Below the pieces are notes generated by a model. The model did no database searches and was not told where the DNA came from. It worked only from the letters and a program-made list of their open reading frames with translations. DNA of 23,629 nucleotides from the NCBI GenBank assembly GCA_035691285.1, contig DASSJI010000124.1:1-23629 (forward strand), read 5' to 3'. Both the position numbers and the translations under genes were made by a program. The DNA comes from DATFEN01 sp035691285. Its GTDB lineage: Bacteria > Acidobacteriota > Vicinamibacteria > Fen-336. This document shows, one piece after another, positions 14,203 to 20,735 of the stretch. The first letter of the stretch is position 1. The number at the start of each line of letters is the position of its first letter.

Positions 14203-15990
14203 AGGGGCGCGGAGGTTTCGAGCCGCACGGCGCTGCGCTGGCTGTTCGCGGCCTGGGCGGCGCTCGCCATCGCGAACGCCCTGTGGGTCAGGTACAAGGT
14301 CCTGCCGCTGCCGCCCCCCTGGGACCCGGCGCTCCAACAGACGATCGGCCTGCGGGTGCTCGAGGCGCTCGAGGTCTCTGGCTGGAGCGCCGCCTGGCGA
14401 GAGTTGCACGATCGCAGCCCGTTCGGCCCCCCGTTCTTCCCCGTCAGCACGATCCCACTCTATCTTCTGTTCGGAGAAGGACGCGCCGCGGCGCACTTCA
14501 CGAGCTCGCTGTACCTGGGACTCCACATGCTCGCGGTGTTCCTGCTGGGCCGGCGCGTGTGCGGGGTGCACGGCGGTCTGCTCGCGGCCTTCCTCTTCTC
14601 GACCTTCGGCGCGGTGATCCGGCTGTCGCGCGACTACCTGCACGACTTTCCGGCCGCCGCGTTCCTGGCGGTCGCCTTCTTCTTCATGCTTCGCTCGGAT
14701 GGTCTGACCCGGCCGGGCACGGCCGCGGCCTTCGGCCTCTTCGCCGGACTCGCGTCGGTGACGAAGAGCATGGCGGCGGCGTTCGTCCCGGCGCCTCTCC
14801 TGTTCCTGCTGCTACGGGGTCTCCGCGAAGGCCGGAAGCCGCACCTGGCGGCCCTCACCCTGGCCGCGGCGGCTGCGCTCCTCGTGGCGCTTCCCTGGTG
14901 GGGTCGCCACGGCAGGACCGCTTTTTGGTACCTGTGGCACTACGGGCGCGGGGAAGGAGCCTTGACGTACGCGCCGGCCGGCGAATCGGTCGTCACGCCG
15001 TCGAGCCTGGCGTTCTACGCGCTGGCGCTGCTCAACGAAGGGATGTCGGTCCCCTTGGGCGTCCTGGCCGTCCTACTCGCCCTCCTCGCGTGGCGCCATC
15101 GAGGTGGAGCGACCCGCGAGGGGGCCATTCACCTGCTCGCCGTGTGGCTCCTCTCCGCCTACCTGATCTTGACGCTCTCCATCAACAAGGCGGCCGATCG
15201 CTACGTGATCTTCCTCCTGGCTCCGGTCGCAGTGCTGCTCTCCGCCACGGTTCAGAGCCTTCCGCCTCAGTGGCGGCGCCCGGCTACGGCCAGCCTCGTG
15301 GCCGCCGGCCTCCTGAACTACGTCAGTTGGACCTTTGCGGGCTCCTGGGCTCCACCGGTGATCTACATCAAGCCTCCGGAAGGGCTTCAGACCTACCAGC
15401 CAGAACAGAAGTTCCTACGGCTGGAAGAAGCCGTTCCAGGTGGTCGTTGGCCGCTCGAGACGGCCGTCAGGTGGCTTCGTGACCAGCGCGTCGAGCTCAA
15501 GGAGCGCTCGCGTGCCGCGTACAGCGCGCGGCATGACCTCATGGCGAATCCGGCGCAGCAGATCCGTTCCGCCTTCCGCAGCCTGCTCGCGCGGGAGCCG
15601 GAGGCGGAAGCGCTGGGCGGCTACGCGCGTCAGCTCGGCACGCGGGAGCCGTCGGCGGTCGTCGCGGAGATCGCCCACTCCGCCGAGTTCGCGAGGCGGC
15701 CGCTCCACGTCGTCGTCGTCACCGACCACGTGTTCGTGAACGCGGCGACCCTCAACTACTACGCGGCCGCCGCGCGCGCGTCCGTGCAGTTCCTGTCACT
15801 CGCGGACGCTCCCGGCCCGCCGTGGGAGGCTGTCGAGGCTGCCGTGGTGGCTGAGCCAGGAGGCAAGCCAGGGAGCGAAGTGCGACAGCGGCTGATGGCG
15901 CCCGGCTCGGGCTTCGTGCTTGACGCCGCCTATCCTTGCCCCGATGGCCGCACGCTCGAGCTGTTCGTCCTGGCGCCGAGCGCGAGCTAG
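14200..15990 (+). CDS. PMT-like (GT39-type) membrane glycosyltransferase with inserted DUF4214-like domain
   Basis: This 596-residue protein has a GT-C-like membrane part (about residues 10-385) with many hydrophobic helices. An acidic residue in the first external loop (PPPWDPALQ, Asp42) is followed by FGPPFFPVSTIPLYLLFG, matching the Asp and Pro-rich layout of dolichyl-phosphate-mannose mannosyltransferase relatives. At residues 453-500 lies a segment I-x-x-A-F-R-SLLAREPEAEALGGY...VVAEIAHSAEF. It fits the DUF4214 pattern (LLGRxPD...GL..W...S.EF), a module otherwise found in secreted and surface proteins and in some glycosyltransferases. The remaining C-terminus (about 500-596) is soluble and unassigned. 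Start ATG 14200 has GGAGA close by (3-nt spacing from GGAG). The gene converges with the flavoprotein gene, the two stops sharing a CTAG. It probably uses a lipid-phosphate sugar in the periplasm; this is inferred from the fold. Confidence 0.8.
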   Translation: MRGAEVSSRTALRWLFAAWAALAIANALWVRYKVLPLPPPWDPALQQTIGLRVLEALEVSGWSAAWRELHDRSPFGPPFFPVSTIPLYLLFGEGRAAAHFTSSLYLGLHMLAVFLLGRRVCGVHGGLLAAFLFSTFGAVIRLSRDYLHDFPAAAFLAVAFFFMLRSDGLTRPGTAAAFGLFAGLASVTKSMAAAFVPAPLLFLLLRGLREGRKPHLAALTLAAAAALLVALPWWGRHGRTAFWYLWHYGRGEGALTYAPAGESVVTPSSLAFYALALLNEGMSVPLGVLAVLLALLAWRHRGGATREGAIHLLAVWLLSAYLILTLSINKAADRYVIFLLAPVAVLLSATVQSLPPQWRRPATASLVAAGLLNYVSWTFAGSWAPPVIYIKPPEGLQTYQPEQKFLRLEEAVPGGRWPLETAVRWLRDQRVELKERSRAAYSARHDLMANPAQQIRSAFRSLLAREPEAEALGGYARQLGTREPSAVVAEIAHSAEFARRPLHVVVVTDHVFVNAATLNYYAAAARASVQFLSLADAPGPPWEAVEAAVVAEPGGKPGSEVRQRLMAPGSGFVLDAAYPCPDGRTLELFVLAPSAS

Positions 15991-16571
15991 GTCGGGTCGG
16001 GAGTTCGCCGGATGACCGCCGCCATCTGAGCGAGCAGAGTCGGCAGCGGGAACGGCTCGCTCGCCTCGGCCAGGCCTTCGCGGGTCGCGACCTCGACTCC
16101 GGGCAACGGCGGGAGGACCGTGTAGCCGTCCGTCTTGAGCTGTTCGAGGTTGCGCCGCACCGCCGGCTGCTCCCACATGGACGCGTTGGCCACCGGCACG
16201 AAGAACACAGGCGCCGGCGTGGCCAGGACCAAAGCGGCGATGAGCTCGTCGGCGATGCCGTTCGCGACCTTGCCCACGATGTTCACGGTCGCGGGGTAGA
16301 CCAGGACCAGGTCCACGTTCCGTCCCAGCTCGACATGGGGCACGAACACGCCCTCGGCCTGGTCCTCCATCTCGATGAACACCGGATGTCGGCTGGCTGC
16401 CTCGACCGCGAGGGGCGCCACGAGCCTCGACGCCGCACGCGAGAGCACCACCTGCACGTCGTCGGCGAAGTGGCGCAGCAAGGACAGGACGAAGCCGGGC
16501 AGCGTGTGGCACTGGTAGCCGCCGGCGGCGCACAGCAGCATGTGGCGCGCGCGACGCACGCTCGGGTTCAC
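15987..16571 (-). CDS. HFCD-family flavoprotein (PPC/peptidyl-cysteine decarboxylase-like)
   Basis: This 194-residue protein fits the flavoprotein superfamily (Pfam Flavoprotein) that includes phosphopantothenoylcysteine decarboxylase and the lantibiotic enzymes EpiD/MrsD. It begins with the strand HMLLCAAGG. It has the catalytic-His loop as PHVEL (His79), then PATVNIVGKVANGIADEL at residues 93-110, a variant of the PASANT motif that holds FMN. The substrate-clamp motif normally PxMNxxMW appears as PVANASMW (126-133), with Ala128 for Met. Such enzymes oxidatively decarboxylate C-terminal or pantothenoyl cysteines. There is no CoaB synthetase half and no precursor peptide next to it, so the substrate is open. 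I chose GTG 16571, overlapping the stop of a 9-codon frame (GTGA); an internal ATG at residue 11 is possible. Why it sits in a glycan locus is unclear. Confidence 0.82.
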   Translation of the reverse strand: MNPSVRRARHMLLCAAGGYQCHTLPGFVLSLLRHFADDVQVVLSRAASRLVAPLAVEAASRHPVFIEMEDQAEGVFVPHVELGRNVDLVLVYPATVNIVGKVANGIADELIAALVLATPAPVFFVPVANASMWEQPAVRRNLEQLKTDGYTVLPPLPGVEVATREGLAEASEPFPLPTLLAQMAAVIRRTPDPT

Positions 16572-16597
16572 GCCTCCACCGCCTGGAAGCCGTTCAT
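16568..16597 (-). CDS. possible 9-residue leader peptide ahead of the flavoprotein
   Basis: ATG at 16597 opens the frame MNGFQAVEA, whose TGA overlaps the flavoprotein GTG as GTGA. A weak AAGG precedes it by 4 nt. This could couple translation of the flavoprotein, which lacks a well spaced ribosome site. It may equally be chance; evidence is positional only. Confidence 0.2.
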   Translation of the reverse strand: MNGFQAVEA

Positions 16598-16618
16598 GGG
16601 GCCTTGAGGGCGAGGCCA

Positions 16619-16624
16619 ATCTTA
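16619..16624 (-). promoter_or_regulatory. weak -10-like box upstream of the flavoprotein
   Basis: TAAGAT on the minus strand (T1, A2, A5, T6 of the consensus) lies about 22 nt before the small leader frame. No clear -35 is present. It is the only candidate in the short divergent region 16572-16669. Confidence 0.25.
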
Positions 16625-16648
16625 GCATCGCCCCTCAGCCTGCCGCTG

Positions 16649-16654
16649 TATACT
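16649..16654 (+). promoter_or_regulatory. -10-like box TATACT of the four-gene operon
   Basis: TATACT (5 of 6 to TATAAT) ends 15 nt before ATG 16670. Transcription would start close to 16661 and leave a leader under 10 nt without a Shine-Dalgarno. No good -35 at 16-18 bp. It is the likely promoter of the genes from 16670 to 21805. Confidence 0.4.
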
Positions 16655-16669
16655 CGCCACGCGACCTCG

Positions 16670-17857
16670 ATGCGGCGGCTGCTTCCGAACCTCGCTCTAG
16701 GAGCAGGCGCCGCGGTCGCGCTCGGCATCCTGCTCGAGCTGTTCCTGCGGCTCTTCGCGCCCCAGGTCCCGCCTCAGGCCGGGCTGTTCCGCCCCGACGA
16801 GACGGTCGGCTTCCGCCAGGTGGCGTTCTTCCGGGGGCGCTTCCCGTCGGCCGAGCACGCCGCCTCGGTGCAGACCAACTCCCTGGGGTTCCGCGACCGC
16901 GAGTACCCTGCGGACAAGGGCGGGTCGTTTCGCATCCTCGGGCTCGGGGACTCGTTTGCGTTCGGCGTCGGCGTCGAGGAGCCGATGGCCTACCTCGCGC
17001 GCGTCGAGGAGGCGCTGCGTCCGGAGCGCGTGGAGGTGATCAACGCCGGACTGGTCGGGGCGGGTCCGGACACCGAGGCGCGCTTGCTGGAGGACGTGGG
17101 CCCGCGGCTTCGGCCCGACCTCGTCGTCCTCGGCCTGTTCGTCGGCAACGACATGCGGGACGCGATGCTCGGACCCGAAGCCATCGAGGTCCGGGAGGGC
17201 TCGCTCGCCTGGCGTCCCGGAGCCCAGCAGCGCTGGGACTCGGTGGTGACGGGCGGTCGGCTCGAGCGCCTCGCGCGCGCGTCCGGAGCCGAAGTCGCGT
17301 TCCAGGACTTCCTGCGAGCGCACTCGCACGCCTTCCGGCTCGTCGCCCGTGGCTATGCGGCGCTCCGCAGCCGCCTCGCTTCCGGCGGCGGGAAAGCGCC
17401 GCTGGGCGTGTTTCGCGAGGAGGCGTTCTGCCTGAAGAGCTACCCACCCGAGATCGAGCAGGGCTGGCGGCGCACGAGGGAGGCGCTCGATCGCATCAAG
17501 TCATGGAGCGAGCGCCACGGAGCGCGCCTTCTGCTCCTCCTCATCCCGTTTCGCGGCCAGGTCGAGCCGCAGGAGTGGCAGGAGTTCCTGCGGACCCACG
17601 ACGTGCGCGAGGAGGACCTCGACCTGGAAAAGCCTCAAGACCTGGTGAAGCGATGGGCGGACTCCGAGGGCGTCCAGGCCCTCGACCTGCTGCCCGCCCT
17701 GCGCCGGGCGCGGGAGGAGGGCGGCGAGGTCTACTACCGGCGCGACCCTCACTGGACGGCGCGAGGGCACGCCGTCGCGGCGGAGCAGATCCTGGCGGAG
17801 CTCCGCTCGAGCGGCCTCCTCCCGGGGCGACTCCGGCCGAGCGGCGTCACGCCATGA
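16670..17857 (+). CDS. AlgJ/AlgX-like SGNH protein (exported glycan O-acetylation candidate)
   Basis: This 395-residue protein has an uncleaved N-terminal membrane helix (residues about 5-29) and an SGNH domain. Block I is LGLGDSFAFG (Ser95), block II is VINAGLVGAG, block III is FVGND (Asn160) and block V is DPHWTARGH (Asp359, His361). The D-x-HW form of block V is typical of AlgJ/AlgX/DltD-type SGNH proteins that move acetyl groups onto exported polysaccharides, although plain esterases share it. The segment QTNSLGFRDREY before block I is also typical of this membrane-anchored group. No MBOAT partner, the usual acyl donor for AlgJ-type enzymes, is present in the window. The ATG at 16670 has a TATACT box just upstream and no Shine-Dalgarno. 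Its stop overlaps the next ATG (ATGA); it is the first gene of a four-gene coupled operon. Confidence 0.88.
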   Translation: MRRLLPNLALGAGAAVALGILLELFLRLFAPQVPPQAGLFRPDETVGFRQVAFFRGRFPSAEHAASVQTNSLGFRDREYPADKGGSFRILGLGDSFAFGVGVEEPMAYLARVEEALRPERVEVINAGLVGAGPDTEARLLEDVGPRLRPDLVVLGLFVGNDMRDAMLGPEAIEVREGSLAWRPGAQQRWDSVVTGGRLERLARASGAEVAFQDFLRAHSHAFRLVARGYAALRSRLASGGGKAPLGVFREEAFCLKSYPPEIEQGWRRTREALDRIKSWSERHGARLLLLLIPFRGQVEPQEWQEFLRTHDVREEDLDLEKPQDLVKRWADSEGVQALDLLPALRRAREEGGEVYYRRDPHWTARGHAVAAEQILAELRSSGLLPGRLRPSGVTP

Positions 17858-19227
17858 GGGCGGAGCGCCTGGCCGACGGCGCCCTCGCGGGCGGCGCCGC
17901 GGCGGCGGCGTTCGCCGGATACCGCACGGCGCGGCTGGGCCTGGAGCTGTGGAGGCACGACGCCGACCCGACAGTGGTCCGGCCGGTGCTCCTCGTGTCG
18001 ACGGCGCTCGCGGCCGCGGCGGTCGTGCTCGTCGCCAGCCTGCGCCTGAGGCGGTCCCTTCGGGCGAACCTCGCCCTGGCGCTCGTCTCCGCCGCCCTGG
18101 CGACCTATGGGGTCGAGGCCGTGCTCGCCTTCCGCCCGACGCTGTCGCACGCGAGGTTCGCGGAGAAGGTGCGGCAGCTCGACGAGCGGCGCGCCCGCGG
18201 CGAGGACGCCTTGCCGCCGATCGAGCCGGCCAGCTTCGTGCGGGCGAGCGGCGGCTCGCGGCCGGCCACGCTGGCGCCCGACGGCTCGGAGTTCCTCCCG
18301 CTCGGCGGCGTCGCCAACCGCCTGACCGTGGACTGCCAGGAGGGCGAGGGGGAGTGGCTGATCTATCGGACGGACGAGCACGGCTTCCACAATCCGCCGG
18401 GCGTGTGGCAGCGCGTCCCCCTGCAGGTCGCGGCCGTCGGGGACTCCTTCACGCTGGGCTCCTGCGTCCGATCCGACGAGAACTTGGTGGCGCTCGTCGG
18501 GCGGCGCTTCGAGCCCACGCTCAACCTCGGGATGGCCGGCAGCGGGCCCCTGATCATGCTCGCGCTGGTCCGCGAGTATCTCGAGCCGCTCCGACCGCAG
18601 GTCGTGTTGTGGTGCCACTTCGGAGGCAACGACCTGCTCGACCTGCGGCGGGAGATGGGCCACCCGCTCCTCGTCCGCTACCTCGAGGACGGATTCACAC
18701 AGGGCCTCGTCGCGCACCGGACGCGGCTCGACGCCGCTCTCGCCGGCTATACCGAGCGATACGTCCTTCCCGTGCTCCGGGCGCGGTCCCGCCCCCGGCC
18801 CTCCGCCGGCGAGCTCCTGGCCCTGAAGGCTCTGCGCGAACGGCTCGGCCTCCTGCTGGCGGATCCCTATGGCCTCGCCCCGACTGAGGACGAGGAACGC
18901 CTGTTCGCCACGATCCTGGCCAAGGCCAAGGCGACGGTGGAGGGCTGGGGCGGCCGCCTCGCCTTCGTCTACCTGCCGCCATGGTCCGAGCCGCCGCGCC
19001 AGCTCGGCGAAGGGGAGCACGTCCGCTTGCAGCAGGAGCTCCGAGCCCGGGTGCTGAAGGCCGCGGTAGGCCTCGATCTCCAGGTGATCGACGTGGAGGC
19101 CGTCTTCCGCAGGCATCCGCATCCGCAGGAGCTGTTCGCGTGCGCCGGGTGCCACTACGGTCCGGAGGGTTACCGCATGGCCGCCGAGACCGTGCTGGCC
19201 GCGCTCGAGCCGGCCCCGAGCCGATGA
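17854..19227 (+). CDS. membrane-anchored SGNH-like protein
   Basis: This 457-residue protein has two or three N-terminal hydrophobic helices (about residues 10-25, 43-62 and 70-92), a linker and an SGNH domain. Block I is VAAVGDSFTLGS (Ser198), block II is LNLGMAGSGP, block III is FGGND (Asn259). The catalytic His is His434 in CAGCHYGPEGY, but the usual Asp two or three residues before it is absent: those positions are Gly432 and Ala431. A Cys-x-x-Cys pair (430, 433) takes its place. Activity is therefore uncertain. TDEHGFHNPPG before block I matches the equivalent NSLGFRDREY in the gene before it, so both belong to the same membrane-anchored group. It overlaps both neighbours by ATGA (17854-17857 and 19224-19227). 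It probably acts on an exported glycan together with the protein before it. Confidence 0.83.
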   Translation: MRAERLADGALAGGAAAAAFAGYRTARLGLELWRHDADPTVVRPVLLVSTALAAAAVVLVASLRLRRSLRANLALALVSAALATYGVEAVLAFRPTLSHARFAEKVRQLDERRARGEDALPPIEPASFVRASGGSRPATLAPDGSEFLPLGGVANRLTVDCQEGEGEWLIYRTDEHGFHNPPGVWQRVPLQVAAVGDSFTLGSCVRSDENLVALVGRRFEPTLNLGMAGSGPLIMLALVREYLEPLRPQVVLWCHFGGNDLLDLRREMGHPLLVRYLEDGFTQGLVAHRTRLDAALAGYTERYVLPVLRARSRPRPSAGELLALKALRERLGLLLADPYGLAPTEDEERLFATILAKAKATVEGWGGRLAFVYLPPWSEPPRQLGEGEHVRLQQELRARVLKAAVGLDLQVIDVEAVFRRHPHPQELFACAGCHYGPEGYRMAAETVLAALEPAPSR

Positions 19228-20735
19228 GCGAGACGAAGGCCGGCCTCGGAGAACGGATCGCCGTCGCCGCGGCGGCCGCCGTCTTCCTCGAGCTGGTGTT
19301 CTTCCGCGACGGCGTCCTCATCTATCCCTTCCGGAGCGGCAGCAACGGCGTCTTCCTCGACCAGGCGCAGCGGGTCCTCGACGGCCAGGTCATGTATCGC
19401 GACTTCTTCGAGTTCGTGGGCCCGGGCATGACCCACCTCAACGCGCTCATCCTCCTCGTCGTCGGCCGCGACGTCGGCGCCTACGGGCACGCGATGGTCG
19501 CGCTCGGGGCCGCGCTCGCCGTGCTCATGCACGGCCTGTCGTGCCTGGTTGCGGGTCGCGACTGGCGGCTCCTGCCGCCGGCGCTCTTCCTGGCGCTCGT
19601 CTACGCGCCCTATACCTTCGGCGATCACAAGTGGCCGGCGCTCGCGTTCGGCCTCGCGGGGCTCGGCGCGTTGGGCCGGCGGCCGCTCTCTGCGGCTCGA
19701 GCGATCCGAGGCGGCCTGCTCCTGGGCATGGCGGGCGTGTTCACGCAGGACCTGGGAATCGGCCTGGCCGCGGGCGCGGTGTGGGCGCACCTCGCGGCGC
19801 GGCGGCCCTTACGCCTGGTGATGCTGCTGGCCCTGGCCTGCCTGGTCCCGCTGGCGGGGGCCCTCGCCTTCTTCGCGTCGAAGGCGGGCCTCCAGACGGT
19901 CGTCTACGACTTCTTCGTCTATCCCTTCGAGCGCTACCCCGCCATGAACCTGGGGCTCGTGGAGCGCACGCTGCCGCTCCGCACGCTCGCCCGCGAGCTG
20001 GCGCAGCTCGGGCTGGCGGCCGGCGGCGTGATCGGCGCGGTGGCCGTCCTGCGCCGACCCGAAGCGACGGCCGCGCCGCAGCCCTCGCCGGGTCGGCTGG
20101 TGGCCTGGGCCGGGCTCGGGATGCTGGTCCCGACGGGCTATCGTGGGCTGTTCCCCCTGGGACTCGCCGTGCTGACGGCGGTGCTCATCCCGCTCTTGGT
20201 GGCGCTGCTCGAGCGGCGCTGGCGCAAGGGGCGCGCCGGGCTCGGAGAGCGGGGTCTGGCGCTCCTGCTGGCCGCCGGCGTGCTCCACGGCTCCGTAGGG
20301 CTCGTCGTCTGGCGCCAGTTCTTCGGCGCGCTGGTGCTCGAGGAGCACCGCGCGGGCCGTATCTGGGTGTCGCGGCCCCTCCCCGAGCTGACCTGGATCG
20401 AGAGCCAGACGGTTCCGGGGGAGCCGGCCCTGCTGCTTCCGGCCAAGGGAGGCCAGTATTTCCTCAGCCGGACGCGCGACGTCACGTCCTTCCCGTACCT
20501 GATCGAGGGCCAGAACACGCTCGAGCAGGCGCGCCGCGCCCTGCACGAGATCGAAGCTGCGCCGCCGGCCGTGGGCGTGTGGGACCAGCGTCCGTGGCTG
20601 CGGACGGCTCCCGACACCGAAGGGCCTCTCGCGGAGCTATACCGCGGGATCCGCCGAAGCTATGATGCGGAGCCGCTGCCGAGCGGCGTGCTGCTGCTCC
20701 GGAGGAAGGCCGAGGTCCCCGGGACTCCGCGATGA
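19224..20735 (+). CDS. PMT-like polytopic membrane glycosyltransferase
   Basis: A 503-residue protein with about ten to twelve hydrophobic segments. After the first helix the external loop reads SGSNGVFLDQAQRVLDGQVMYRDFFEFVGPGMTHLNALIL. This is the layout of PMT_2 / GT39-type glycosyltransferases (acidic residue, G-x-x-MYRDF, then a Pro and the next helix). The C-terminal 130 residues are soluble and carry no recognised domain. Such enzymes take sugars from polyprenyl-phosphate carriers on the outer face of the inner membrane. Start and stop both lie in ATGA overlaps with the SGNH gene before it and the redoxin gene after it, so expression should be tightly linked. There is no clear Shine-Dalgarno; re-initiation after the upstream stop is likely. 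The acceptor is unknown. Confidence 0.8.
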   Translation: MSETKAGLGERIAVAAAAAVFLELVFFRDGVLIYPFRSGSNGVFLDQAQRVLDGQVMYRDFFEFVGPGMTHLNALILLVVGRDVGAYGHAMVALGAALAVLMHGLSCLVAGRDWRLLPPALFLALVYAPYTFGDHKWPALAFGLAGLGALGRRPLSAARAIRGGLLLGMAGVFTQDLGIGLAAGAVWAHLAARRPLRLVMLLALACLVPLAGALAFFASKAGLQTVVYDFFVYPFERYPAMNLGLVERTLPLRTLARELAQLGLAAGGVIGAVAVLRRPEATAAPQPSPGRLVAWAGLGMLVPTGYRGLFPLGLAVLTAVLIPLLVALLERRWRKGRAGLGERGLALLLAAGVLHGSVGLVVWRQFFGALVLEEHRAGRIWVSRPLPELTWIESQTVPGEPALLLPAKGGQYFLSRTRDVTSFPYLIEGQNTLEQARRALHEIEAAPPAVGVWDQRPWLRTAPDTEGPLAELYRGIRRSYDAEPLPSGVLLLRRKAEVPGTPR

